DNA of 64,000 nt, taken from positions 1 to 64,000 of the forward strand of contig NZ_JACBYE010000008.1 in assembly GCF_013415325.1 (NCBI RefSeq), given 5' to 3'. The notes under the pieces were generated by a model, which had not been told where the DNA came from, searched no databases, and worked only from the letters and a program-made list of their open reading frames with translations. Both the position numbers and the translations under genes were made by a program. Positions 40,938 through 49,170 of this stretch are shown here, in pieces (position 1 is the stretch's first letter; each line of letters opens with the position of its first letter). Source of the DNA: Sanguibacter inulinus (GTDB lineage Bacteria; Actinomycetota; Actinomycetes; Actinomycetales; Cellulomonadaceae).

Positions 40938-42689
40938 ATGGACACAGCGTGGTTCGGTCCGACTGCTCGCAGCAGCTCGATGGGTTCGGCCACGCTCGAG
41001 CTCGCGTGGGAGTCCACGCCTCTGGGGGCGATGTCCACGTGGGGCGAGTCCCTGCGCCAGACCGCGCGGATGTGCTTCAGCACGAAGTTTCCGGTGATGA
41101 TCGCCTGGGGCCCCGACCTCACGATGATCTTCAACGACGCCTACCGCGACATGCTCGGCACCCACAAGCGCCTGGCGGCCCTCGGCGCACCGCTCGCGAC
41201 GGTGTGGGAGGAGGTCTGGGACGGCCTGGGCGCGACCGTCGAGCAGGTCATGACGAGCCGTCTCCCCACCTGGGCCGCAGACGAACAGCTGATGGTCAAC
41301 CGGTCCGGCTTCGTCGAGGAGACCTTCTTCACCTGCTCCTACAGCCCCCTGCTCGACGACTGGGGTGAGGTCGCGGGGATCTTGGGCATCGCGACCGAGA
41401 CCACCACCCAGGTCGTCACCCAGCGGCGACTCGCCCTGGTCGACTCCCTCTACGCCGAGCTCCAGCGCACCCCGAGCGACCCCGCCACGATCGCCCAGAC
41501 CGCCATCGACCTGCTGACCGCGAGCCCCGACCTCGCGCGGTGCTCGATCGTCCTGCGCACCCCGGCCGCACCGGGGACCGTCGTCACCGGAGACCCTGCG
41601 CTGGCCCGAGAGACAGGCGCAGACGTGCTCGACCCGGTCCTGAGCTCACGGGTTGTGACGGTCGCGGGCTCCGTGATCGTGGCCCCGCTGTCCTCGACCG
41701 ACCACGGCGACGCCGACGGTGCACTGATCCTGGACGTCGCCCCCACACGCCCCTTCGACGCGGCCCTGCGCGGCTTCGCGCTGCTGATCGCCGCGGCCCT
41801 GTCCGGGGCGCTGCGCGCCGCGACGCTCCAGCGCATCGAGGTCGACTTCCTCGACGCCAGGGCACAGGTCCTCGAGCTCGAGCACGCCAAGGCCCGGGAG
41901 ACCTCGATCGCCCTGCAGCACTCCCTGTTCACGGCTCCCCCCGAGCCCGACCACCTGCACCTGGTGGTCCGGTACCAACCGGCAGCGCGCGACCTCGAGA
42001 TCGGCGGAGACTGGTACGACGCGTTCCTCACCAAGGACGGTGCCACGACACTCGTGATCGGTGACGTCACCGGCCACGACTACCACGCCGCGGCCGCGAT
42101 GGGGCAGCTGCGCGGGCTGATCCGGGCGATCGCCTACGACAGCGGCCATCCCCCGGCGACGGTCCTCGAACGCACCGACGAAGCCATCGCGGGTCTCAAC
42201 CTCGGTTCCTCGGCGACGGCCACCGCGATCATGGCTCGACTCGAGCAAGACCCCGTGGGTCGCCTCGACGGGGTGCGCACGGTCCGCTGGACCAACGCCG
42301 GGCACCCCCACCCGCTGCTGCTCCGCGCGGACGGGACCATCGAGATCCTCGACCGTCGCAACGACCCGCTCCTGGGGGTCCTGGCAGGCACGCCCCGCAC
42401 CGAGCACAGCGTCAACATGCACCCCAAGGACACGCTCTTCCTCTACACGGACGGCCTCACCGAGCGCCGCGGGGTGCCCTGGACCACGAGCACCGCGGCG
42501 CTGGTCGACGCACTGCGGGGTGGCCACACCAAGACCCTCGACGAGCTCGCCGACCACGTCCTGGCGACGCTCGCCCCCTCGGAGGCGGCCGACGACGTCG
42601 CGCTGGTCCTGGTGCGTCCCTACCCGGAGAACCGGCCGCGCCCGCCCGAGGCCGGACCTGGGTCGGACGTGCCCGGACCGATCGTCTGA
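40938..42689 (+). CDS. PAS-GAF-SpoIIE phosphatase (PP2C-type)
   Basis: 583 aa. An N-terminal PAS-like domain (about 20-160; FPVMIAWGPDLTMIFNDAYRDMLG) is followed by a GAF-like region (about 175-300). A short coiled linker precedes the SpoIIE phosphatase domain, with metal-binding aspartates in EIGGDWYDAF, VIGDVTGHDYHAAAAMGQLRGL, WTNAGHPHPLLL, LFLYTDGLTERR and ADDVALVL. These phosphatases dephosphorylate anti-sigma factor antagonists in partner-switching pathways. The convergent gene encodes an RsbW-type ATPase, a plausible partner. No STAS-domain antagonist is seen in the window. Confidence 0.93.
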   Translation: MDTAWFGPTARSSSMGSATLELAWESTPLGAMSTWGESLRQTARMCFSTKFPVMIAWGPDLTMIFNDAYRDMLGTHKRLAALGAPLATVWEEVWDGLGATVEQVMTSRLPTWAADEQLMVNRSGFVEETFFTCSYSPLLDDWGEVAGILGIATETTTQVVTQRRLALVDSLYAELQRTPSDPATIAQTAIDLLTASPDLARCSIVLRTPAAPGTVVTGDPALARETGADVLDPVLSSRVVTVAGSVIVAPLSSTDHGDADGALILDVAPTRPFDAALRGFALLIAAALSGALRAATLQRIEVDFLDARAQVLELEHAKARETSIALQHSLFTAPPEPDHLHLVVRYQPAARDLEIGGDWYDAFLTKDGATTLVIGDVTGHDYHAAAAMGQLRGLIRAIAYDSGHPPATVLERTDEAIAGLNLGSSATATAIMARLEQDPVGRLDGVRTVRWTNAGHPHPLLLRADGTIEILDRRNDPLLGVLAGTPRTEHSVNMHPKDTLFLYTDGLTERRGVPWTTSTAALVDALRGGHTKTLDELADHVLATLAPSEAADDVALVLVRPYPENRPRPPEAGPGSDVPGPIV

Positions 42690-42732
42690 CCCGGGTCGAC
42701 CGGTCAGGTCACTGTCTGTCCCGAGAGGTCCC

Positions 42733-43167
42733 TCATTGCGGGGCGTCGACGGGGGCCGTGTGGACAGTCCAAACGCACTTGGACGTCTCGGTGCGGAACC
42801 AGCCCATCTCCCGGGCGACGCCGAGGGCCAGGACGAGCCCGAAGCCACCATCCCCGCTGTCCCGGTCGACGGCCACCTGCGGGGGTGCCCCAGGAGCACG
42901 GTCGACGACCTCGAGCAGACAGGTCGGTCCGTCGGTGCTCAGGTGGACCGTGGCCGACCCGCCGCCGTGGCGCAACGCATTGGTCGCCAGCTCGCTCGCG
43001 ATGAGCACGAGCCCGTCGACGGACTGCTCTGGGGCAGACCAGTGGTCGCCGGTGAGGATCTTCGAGACGTCCGCGCGCAGACCCGCGAGGTCTCTGGTCG
43101 AGGCGAGGTGCCACGTGCGCACAGCGCGATGCCCTCGAGGAGGGTGGGCGTACTGGATCGGTGGCAC
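42733..43167 (-). CDS. RsbW/HATPase_c-type anti-sigma-like ATP-binding protein
   Basis: 144 aa from the GTG at 43167 (GGAG 6 nt upstream). It is a single GHKL ATPase fold: N box ASELATNALRHGGGSATVHL, G1 VVDRAPG and G2 GDGGFGLVLALGVAREMGW. It lacks a histidine phospho-acceptor domain, as in RsbW/SpoIIAB and many Streptomyces regulators. It converges with the SpoIIE phosphatase gene (43 bp between stops). The gap 43168-43421 above it has no clear gene. Confidence 0.85.
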   Translation of the reverse strand: MPPIQYAHPPRGHRAVRTWHLASTRDLAGLRADVSKILTGDHWSAPEQSVDGLVLIASELATNALRHGGGSATVHLSTDGPTCLLEVVDRAPGAPPQVAVDRDSGDGGFGLVLALGVAREMGWFRTETSKCVWTVHTAPVDAPQ

Positions 43168-43421
43168 GGGTGCTCCGGGGGCTGAGATCGTGCAGGTCCT
43201 CCCACAGGGGTCGGCGGTGGGCCGATGAGGATGAGCGAGACCGGACTGCCCTGGGCCGGTGCGCACAGCAGGTGCTCGAGGAGGTCGGTGAGCCTGCGAG
43301 CCTGGGCGAGAGTTCTCGCCCGCGGCGCCCACGGAACCCACGGCGCCCGCGCGCCGCCACGCACTCCGCGACCCTACGTCCGATGTGTCCGGCACGCCCG
43401 AGCAGCCCTGCGCCTCGGCGC

Positions 43422-43958
43422 TCAACGCCAGCGAAACTCGTCGATGGTCGATCTGGCGCGTGGTCGCCGAGTCGCCGCTCCGAGCAGCGCGAGGCCCAGT
43501 GCGGCACCGAGGACGTTGAAGAGCAGGTCGTTCACGTCTGCCACGTGGCCGCCGCCCAGGAGGCGCGCGGTGACGTACTGCACCACCTCGATGAGCAGGC
43601 TGAAGCCCGCACCGAGACCGAGCACGCTCCACCACCGCGCTCGGGGCAGGAAGAGCGGGACGAGGATCCCCAGCGGCACGAAGACCACGATGTTGATCAC
43701 CGCGTCGCGCACCTCGTAGCCGGCCAGCGGCACCAGGTTCAGGTACGTGTCCCAGGGCTGGTCGGCCGAGGGCTTGTCGAGGAAGATCGGGAAGACCGTG
43801 TTCGCGAGGACCCCTGCGACGTACACGCCGACAGCGAGTGCGACAGCAGCCCGGCGACCTGTGAGGAGCTCACGTCTGCGAAGAGACCAGAGCAGGACCA
43901 TGACGACCACCGCAGCAACGGGGACGACGACCGGGACTACCGGTACCTGACGGAACAC
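43422..43958 (-). CDS. VanZ-like membrane protein
   Basis: 178 aa from the GTG at 43958 (GGGGAGA 7 nt upstream). Four to five helices; family features are NLVPLAGYEVRDAVINIVVFVPLGILVPLF (key parts NLVPL and VPLGILVPL), FSLLIEVVQYVT and the conserved ADVNDLLFNVLGAALG. VanZ-like proteins are associated with lipoglycopeptide tolerance or phospholipid-linked envelope functions; the activity is poorly defined. The longer frame to 44144 is Arg/Ser-rich and not conserved-looking. Confidence 0.85.
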   Translation of the reverse strand: MFRQVPVVPVVVPVAAVVVMVLLWSLRRRELLTGRRAAVALAVGVYVAGVLANTVFPIFLDKPSADQPWDTYLNLVPLAGYEVRDAVINIVVFVPLGILVPLFLPRARWWSVLGLGAGFSLLIEVVQYVTARLLGGGHVADVNDLLFNVLGAALGLALLGAATRRPRARSTIDEFRWR

Positions 43959-44238
43959 GTGAGATTCTCCCCGCGGCAGATGTCGAGACGACAGCGTCGA
44001 CCTGCGAACGCAGAGCACGTCGGTGCGGCCTGCGCACGACGACCTGCTCAGTGCCTCAGGGCTGTCCGTCCGACACCGTAGGCCGGAGCGACCAGGGAAG
44101 AGATCCACCGGAGGCATGATCCTCGGACGGCCCGCTGCGCCCACGGGTGGACGACGGGGGTCGTCCCGTCACATCGCCTGAACGCAGGCCGCTCCGCCGA
44201 GCGCCTGTGCCGCGCCCCTCGGTTGCTCCCTTGGACCG

Positions 44239-44613
44239 TCAGCGGACGTAGACCTGACGACCCTGCACGCGGACGAGCCTCCCGTGGTGGTCCCGCTCGA
44301 CCACTGCAGCGATCTGGGCCCTCGCCCGCTTGGCCCGGAGACCGATGACGAGCGCGACGAGCATGGTCGCGATGAGCAGCGCGAAGGCCACGAGGATCCC
44401 GGCCAGGACGGCGAGCCCGCTCGAGACCGTCGAGCCGAAGATCGCGGCGAGCAGCCCGAGGACGACACCGCAGGTCGAGCACGTCAGCAGCATCGTCGAG
44501 GCGAGCTGCGCCCGAGCGGCTGACGCGACCACCGCGGGCATCGAGGCGTTGAGAGCCTCGGTGACCTCTCGGCTGAGGATCGGGTCGACGTCGTCCCGGT
44601 TGCTGCTGCGCAC
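44239..44613 (-). CDS. Small membrane protein of unknown function
   Basis: 124 aa. A 35-residue soluble start is followed by a hydrophobic pair of helices at about 40-95 (LLTCSTCGVVLGLLAAIFGS and GLAVLAGILVAFALLIATMLVALVIGL in part). A basic cytosolic tail ends VQGRQVYVR. AAGGAG is 8 nt before the GTG start. I do not recognise the family. The 280-bp space between it and the VanZ-like gene shows no feature. Confidence 0.6.
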   Translation of the reverse strand: MRSSNRDDVDPILSREVTEALNASMPAVVASAARAQLASTMLLTCSTCGVVLGLLAAIFGSTVSSGLAVLAGILVAFALLIATMLVALVIGLRAKRARAQIAAVVERDHHGRLVRVQGRQVYVR

Positions 44614-44708
44614 GGCCGCTCTCCTTCAGATGGATCGTGAGGTGTGTCCTGCGCGCACCAATCTATGCCGGGGACGCCAGACGACGGGTCAGACAGGCCG
44701 ACGTTCGT

Positions 44709-44745
44709 CGGACGTGGGACGTCGGACGTCGGACTTCGGACGTCG
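44709..44745. repeat. GGACGTC-like heptamer tandem repeat
   Basis: Five near-identical 7-bp units (GGACGTG, GGACGTC twice, GGACTTC, GGACGTC), one preceded by an extra G, lie in the gap between the LysR gene end and the small membrane protein start. No function is evident. Confidence 0.7.
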
Positions 44746-44792
44746 CTCCTCCCGAAGCGCACGAACCCGAGGCCCTCGCGCTGCGCGACGGC

Positions 44793-45665
44793 TCACACCG
44801 CGTCGACGAACCGCCGGAGCACGGGCCTCGTGTCGTCGGCGCGCGACGCCCAGGCGAGGGTGCTCGGTTCGTGCTCGCCGTCGAGCTCGAGGGCGACCAC
44901 CCCGCTCGGAGCCGTGAGCATCGCGCTGACGGGCGCGACGGTCACCCCGACCCCTGCCGCGACCAGGTGCAGGAGCGTCGTCCAGTTGGACGCCTCTTGC
45001 ACGACCTCGGGGATCGCACCGCCAGCCACGACGGGGGCGAGGTTGCGCGCTGTCGCGAGAGCGCCGGCCCCGGGCGGGAAGAACACGAAGGGATCCCCTG
45101 CGATCTCCTCTCCACGGATGCTCGACCGCCCGGCGAGGCGGTGCGTCGACGCCACCGCGGCGACGAAGCGCTCCGTGTGGAAAGGGGTCAGCTCGACGCC
45201 GTCGACGGCGTCGGGGTCACGGACGATCGCGAGGTCGAGGTCGCCGCGCAGGAGCCGTGCGAGGAGGTGCGCCGTCCAGCCCTCGGTGAGGTGGACCTGG
45301 ACGAGCGGGTGCTCGTCGCGGAACTGCTGGACCCGACGCACGGGACCGAGCGGCAACGCCGAGCTGACGAAGCCGACGTCGAGCCGTCCCTGCTCTCCCC
45401 TGGCGACCCGCACCACCTCGTCGGCGTCCTTCTCGCCCTGCGCCAGGAGAGCTCGCGCGCGATCGCGCAGCACCTGGCCGGCCGCAGTCAGCGCCACGCT
45501 GCGTGAGGACCTGACGAACAGCTCGACCCCCAGGTCTCGCTCGAGCCGCTTGATCTGCTGCGACAGCGCAGGTTGCGCGATGTGGAGCGACTCGGCGGCG
45601 CGGCCGAAGTGCAGCAGGTCGGCGACCGCGAGGAACGGACGGAGGGCGCGCGGCTCGAGATCCAT
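44793..45665 (-). CDS. LysR-family transcriptional regulator
   Basis: 290 aa. The N-terminal winged helix is typical (LRPFLAVADLLHFGRAAESL, then IAQPALSQQIKRLERDLGVEL). The effector-binding domain follows with LDVGFVSSALPLGPV and LDLAIVRDPD. Divergent from a GNAT gene with 69 bp between starts, the usual layout for a LysR target. The ATG is marked by TAAACT 6 nt upstream, so the mRNA is probably leaderless. Confidence 0.92.
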   Translation of the reverse strand: MDLEPRALRPFLAVADLLHFGRAAESLHIAQPALSQQIKRLERDLGVELFVRSSRSVALTAAGQVLRDRARALLAQGEKDADEVVRVARGEQGRLDVGFVSSALPLGPVRRVQQFRDEHPLVQVHLTEGWTAHLLARLLRGDLDLAIVRDPDAVDGVELTPFHTERFVAAVASTHRLAGRSSIRGEEIAGDPFVFFPPGAGALATARNLAPVVAGGAIPEVVQEASNWTTLLHLVAAGVGVTVAPVSAMLTAPSGVVALELDGEHEPSTLAWASRADDTRPVLRRFVDAV

Positions 45666-45734
45666 GCACAGAGTTTATCGATATGCCGATTCTCATCTTG
45701 GACGTGCACCCATCGGAGGTCGGAGACTGACGTC
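45666..45734. promoter_or_regulatory. Divergent LysR/GNAT promoter region
   Basis: The lysR -10 TAAACT is at 45677-45672 (minus strand). GAGACT (45723-45728) ends 6 nt before the GNAT ATG. An AT-rich TTTATCGATATGCCGAT stretch (45674-45690) next to the lysR start is a likely regulator site. Confidence 0.45.
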
Positions 45735-46346
45735 ATGACTTCGACGACCTCCACGCCGCAGCCCGCACCGGCTCCAGCTCCAGCTCCAGCTCCAGCTCCA
45801 GCTCCAGCTCCAGACTCAGCACGGGCGCCGGCACCGGCTCCCGTGTCCATCGCCCCGATGGCCGGCGCAGCCGACGCGCGCGCCTTCCACGACCTCAACG
45901 CCGGATGGATCACCCAGCACTTCGCCCTCGAGGAGACCGACCTCGCTGTGATGCTCGACCCGCAGGCCGCGGTCGTCGACGCCGGAGGTGCTGTCCTGAT
46001 CGCCCGCGACGGCGAGGCGCGTATCGGGTGCGTCGCGCTGCTCCCGCACGGTCCCGGCGTCGCCGAGCTGGCGAAGATGACCGTCGCGCAGGACCGCCGC
46101 GGGACGGGTCTGGGCCGGGCGCTCATCACGGCAGCCATCGAGACGGCGCGCTCGATGGGCTTCAGCCGACTCGTCCTGGAGAGCAACACGGCTCTCGTCG
46201 CGGCGGTGCGGCTCTACGAGTCTGTCGGCTTCGAGCACGTCCCTGCGGACCGGCGCGAACCGTCCCCCTACGAGCGGGCCGACGTGTTCATGGACCTGGA
46301 CCTCGCCCACGAGGCCGTCAGGACGACGGCCGCCCCCGACGCATGA
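45735..46346 (+). CDS. GNAT acetyltransferase with Pro-Ala repeat leader
   Basis: 203 aa. The first 40 residues are a Pro-Ala repeat encoded by seven perfect GCTCCA hexamers; the GNAT fold begins near residue 38. Family features: GCVALLPHGPGVAELAKMTV, DRRGTGLGRALITAAIETA with acetyl-CoA loop RRGTGLG, and LVLESNTALVAAVRLYESVG. It is divergent from LysR, its probable regulator. The 3' end overlaps the HxlR gene by 29 bp on the other strand. Hexamer slippage would change only the linker length and keep the frame. Confidence 0.85.
   Translation: MTSTTSTPQPAPAPAPAPAPAPAPAPDSARAPAPAPVSIAPMAGAADARAFHDLNAGWITQHFALEETDLAVMLDPQAAVVDAGGAVLIARDGEARIGCVALLPHGPGVAELAKMTVAQDRRGTGLGRALITAAIETARSMGFSRLVLESNTALVAAVRLYESVGFEHVPADRREPSPYERADVFMDLDLAHEAVRTTAAPDA
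45771..45812 (+). repeat. Hexanucleotide microsatellite (GCTCCA x7)
   Basis: Seven perfect copies sit inside the GNAT coding region and encode alternating Ala and Pro. The period is a multiple of three, so length changes are in frame. Confidence 0.9.
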
Positions 46347-46758
46347 CGTTGTCCGGGTGCTGCGCGTCGTAGGCCGACCGCGCGTCGGCGATGACCTCGC
46401 GGTGGGCGAGCGACCAGTCGGCCAGCGCCTTGACCAGGTGGGTGAGGCTCGCCCCGGTCTCCGTCAGCCTGTAGTCGACCTGCGCGGGCACGGTCGCGTA
46501 CACCGTCCGGGTCACGAGGCCGTCGCGCTCCAGCCTGCGCACGGTCAGGGTGAGCATCCGCTGGGAGATGCCGTCGATGGCGCGCTGGAGCTCGCCGAAG
46601 CGCCGCGGGCCGTTGGCGAGCTCGACGATCACGAAGACCGACCACGTGTCGCCCACGCGGTCGAGGAGGTCACGGATCCCGCAGTCGGGGTGCTCAGGCT
46701 GCCCGCAGGGATCGAGCTCGGCGGGTCCAGCAGTCACACCTGTGTGCGTGAGTGACAT
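46318..46758 (-). CDS. HxlR-family transcriptional regulator
   Basis: 146 aa from the ATG at 46758 (AAGGAGG 7 nt upstream). The HxlR winged helix is clear: CGIRDLLDRVGDTWSVFVIVELANGPRRFGEL (key part GDTWSVFVI), GISQRMLTLTVRRLERDGLV and TVPAQVDYRLTETGASL. Cys17 and Cys26 in the N-terminal segment could make it redox- or electrophile-sensing like QorR/YodB. It is divergent from an NmrA-like reductase gene that it probably controls (85 bp between). Confidence 0.9.
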   Translation of the reverse strand: MSLTHTGVTAGPAELDPCGQPEHPDCGIRDLLDRVGDTWSVFVIVELANGPRRFGELQRAIDGISQRMLTLTVRRLERDGLVTRTVYATVPAQVDYRLTETGASLTHLVKALADWSLAHREVIADARSAYDAQHPDNVMRRGRPSS

Positions 46759-46843
46759 CGAAGTGCCTCCTTGTGGGCGGGTCGCGGCCGGTCGAGGATC
46801 ACCGTATCCGCTGGGCACGACCACGACAGGAGACTCGACCACG

Positions 46844-47680
46844 ATGATCATGGTGACCGGAGCGACCGGACAGCTCGCCTCTCTCACGCTCCACGAGCTG
46901 AGCAGCCGCGGGGTGCCGGCTCTCGGAGGCACGAGGAGGCCCACCGACGGGCAGCGCCTCGTGAACTTCGACGACCCGGCGAGCCTCGACCTCACCGGCG
47001 TCTCGACGCTGGTGCTCGTCTCGGCCGGCTATGCCGAAGACGACCAGGTGATCGCCCGGCACGCAGCCCTCCTCGGCGCTGCGGCCCGCGACGGTGTGAC
47101 CCATGTGGTCTACACAAGCCTGACCGGCGCGGGTGACCACCTCGGCTTCGCGCTCGCCCACCGGGCCACCGAGGAGCTGGTGAGGGGCAGCGGTCTCGGC
47201 TGGACGATCCTGCGCAACGGCCTCTACGCGGAGCTCTTCGGGGGGCTGCTGAGCTGGGGCCCGGACGGCCTGGAGTCGCCCTTCGGCGACGGCGCGCTGT
47301 CGGCTGTGGTACGAGCCGACCTCGCAGCGGTCGCAGCCCTCGTCGCCGCTCAGCCCTCCGCCCACGCAGGTGCGACCTACGAGCTCGTCGGTGATCCGAT
47401 CACTGCCGGTGACGTCGCGGAGCGGCTCGAGGTCCCTCACCAGAGCATCGGCCTCGGTGAGTACCGTGCACGGCTCCTCGCGGACGGCTCGCTGCTGCCG
47501 TTCCAGCCGCCGATGCTCCTGTCGATCGCCTCGAGCGTGCGCCACGGGTTCTTGAGCACTTCTAGCGACGACCTCACCGGGCTGCTGGACCGACCGCCGG
47601 CGGATGCGCTGGCTGTGGCAGTCGGGGCGGCGTCGGCTGGTCGTCCTGTCGAAGCTCCTCGAGGGCCACTCGGAGCGTAG
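46844..47680 (+). CDS. NmrA-like NAD(P)H-binding protein, QorB type
   Basis: 278 aa. A Rossmann start MIMVTGATGQLASLTLHEL is at residues 1-19. It is followed by STLVLVSAGYAEDDQVIARHAAL, VTHVVYTSLTGAGDHLGFAL and the LVRGSGLGWTILRNGLYAELF segment typical of QorB-like quinone oxidoreductases. It probably reduces quinones or senses the NADPH state. Divergent from an HxlR regulator, as in the qorR/qorB arrangement of other actinobacteria. ATG 46844 with AGGAG about 10 nt upstream; the second ATG two codons later also works. Confidence 0.85.
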   Translation: MIMVTGATGQLASLTLHELSSRGVPALGGTRRPTDGQRLVNFDDPASLDLTGVSTLVLVSAGYAEDDQVIARHAALLGAAARDGVTHVVYTSLTGAGDHLGFALAHRATEELVRGSGLGWTILRNGLYAELFGGLLSWGPDGLESPFGDGALSAVVRADLAAVAALVAAQPSAHAGATYELVGDPITAGDVAERLEVPHQSIGLGEYRARLLADGSLLPFQPPMLLSIASSVRHGFLSTSSDDLTGLLDRPPADALAVAVGAASAGRPVEAPRGPLGA

Positions 47681-47739
47681 GACACCGGGGCCGCGAGGGT
47701 CGACTCCACCCTCGACCGGCGCACGAGCGCACGCGGCAG

Positions 47740-47826
47740 GGCAGCGAGGACAGACTCGGCGACGACCTCTAGGTTGATCGCCGTGGTCTTGCCCGCTCCG
47801 AAGGGACCGTCGAGCCAGACGACCAC
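47740..47826 (-). pseudogene. Start fragment of a P-loop kinase/AAA-like gene
   Basis: The minus-strand frame from 47826 reads VVWLDGPFGAGKTTA, the typical first strand and Walker A of TmrB/zeta-like or chloramphenicol-kinase-like P-loop proteins. An LAALPRALV stretch follows, then the frame becomes antisense to the NmrA-like gene. No downstream kinase motifs exist. Only about 30 codons remain, so this is a truncated relic. Confidence 0.55.
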
Positions 47827-47859
47827 GGAGGGACGCTAGCCCACAGGGCTTGGTCGGCG

Positions 47860-49002
47860 TCAGCGCACCGCCACCCCTCGACGTCCACCACGGGCGGGCA
47901 CCCGGTGACGGCCGACTGCTCCGGCGCGGGTGAGGGCCGCAGGCCTGACGGCGAACCACAGGCCCCACGTCAGTGCGCCGGACCACACCAGCCCCCACCA
48001 CGGGAACCCTGCGCCAGCGGCTCCCGCGACGATCACCGCTGCGGGTAGGTCTGCCTCGTCCACGCGGTGCGCCTGCACCAGCAACCTGTGGGTGTTGACA
48101 CCGATCGGCGTGCAGGTGACCAGGGTCAGCAGGTCAGCCCCAGGGACAGGTTGGAGCAGGTCGGTCTCGGTGGGCAGCACGGTGTCGATCCGGTCCACCT
48201 GGTAGGTGAGGGTCTCCCCCACCACCTCGACTGTCACCACGTCACCGGCGACCAGGTCGTGCAGGTCTGTGAAGAGCCGCGACTGCGGGATCCCGCTGTG
48301 ACCGGTCAAGACGCTGTTGGTGCCGGCACCTCCGACGGGCAGGGCTGATCCTTGAAGGTGCCCGACACCACGTTCGAGCGTCTCGTCGCTCGTGCCGTGG
48401 AAGACGGGGAGCGACGCACCGATGGTCGGGATGCGGAGCCGCGCCATCGTGTCGGAGGTCCCGAGCCGCAGCTGGTCGAGATAGTCGAGACCCGGGCCGT
48501 CCGACGCGCTGGCGGAGTCTGCCGGGCCAGTCGCCGTCTGCTCAGGCACTGCCGGGTCAGTCGCTGCCGGGTCGCCAGAAGCATCGGTCGTCTCGGTCAC
48601 CTCGGGTCCTCCTGACTCCTGCTCGGACTCGGCGGCCGGGGCTGCGGCCGCGGCTGTCGCTGCGGCCAACCCGTACGGGTCTTCGATGCGGTCGGTCGCG
48701 AGCGACCGGTTGTACTCGTGAGCCCGGTCGAGGATCTCCGACCGTTCGCCCGCAGGCAGCGAGTCGACAGTCTCGGTGTACCCGGACACCTCCGCCGCGT
48801 GGGCGCGGTCCGAGAACCAGTTCCCTGCCGAGGGATAGAGGAGGACCGATGCGCCGGCGACAGCGAGGAGCGCGACGAGCGACCGACGGACGACCGTCCC
48901 TCGGGGCGCGCGCGTCCGCGAGCGCTGGACGTTCCCCGCGCTGCGTCGGGGTGCCCGACGGGGCGCTCGATGGCTTGCTGCACGTGGTGGTCGCGGGGCC
49001 AC
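47860..49002 (-). CDS. Class C (pilus-assembling) sortase
   Basis: 380 aa from the GTG at 49002 (start uncertain; the frame continues upstream). An Arg-rich cytosolic start precedes a membrane helix (about 40-58) ending in the class C signature LLYPSAGNWFSDRAH. DPY in RIEDPYGL is the lid motif that plugs the active site. A 60-residue Ala/Pro/Glu/Ser insertion separates the lid from the catalytic core (MARLRIPTIGASLPVFHG). His235 (TGHSG), Cys297 (TLVTCTPIG) and Arg306 form the catalytic triad. A second membrane helix is at the C-terminus. It links the pilins encoded upstream; two hairpins separate it from them. Confidence 0.92.
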   Translation of the reverse strand: MAPRPPRAASHRAPRRAPRRSAGNVQRSRTRAPRGTVVRRSLVALLAVAGASVLLYPSAGNWFSDRAHAAEVSGYTETVDSLPAGERSEILDRAHEYNRSLATDRIEDPYGLAAATAAAAAPAAESEQESGGPEVTETTDASGDPAATDPAVPEQTATGPADSASASDGPGLDYLDQLRLGTSDTMARLRIPTIGASLPVFHGTSDETLERGVGHLQGSALPVGGAGTNSVLTGHSGIPQSRLFTDLHDLVAGDVVTVEVVGETLTYQVDRIDTVLPTETDLLQPVPGADLLTLVTCTPIGVNTHRLLVQAHRVDEADLPAAVIVAGAAGAGFPWWGLVWSGALTWGLWFAVRPAALTRAGAVGRHRVPARGGRRGVAVR

Positions 49003-49028
49003 GTCAGACCGTCCGTCCTGTCGTAGGT

Positions 49029-49063
49029 GAGAGGGTGCGGGGCTCGTGCCCGCGCACCCTCTC
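49029..49063 (-). terminator. Second hairpin between pilin and sortase genes
   Basis: A stem of about 15 bp with one bulged base (49029-49043 with 49048-49063) and a TCGT loop lies 27 bp before the sortase start. It could attenuate transcription or block the ribosome entry region. Confidence 0.55.
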
Positions 49064-49170
49064 CGTGAACACTGCACGTCGCGCGCCGCTCGTCTGGTGG
49101 CGACTGCTGTCGCCTCCCGTCCGGAGGTGGCGTCGTGCGCCTGCTGGCAGGAGGCGACTCCTGCGAGCTG

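Noticed and set aside
43161-44081. A plus-strand gene of about 300 codons
   Set aside because: It is antisense to the VanZ-like gene and shows only Arg/Glu/His-rich composition.
34900-47900. A prophage or integrated plasmid
   Set aside because: No integrase, phage structural, replication or partition genes and no attachment-site repeats were found. Codon usage stays like the rest. It is an accessory zone of small gene pairs with some debris.
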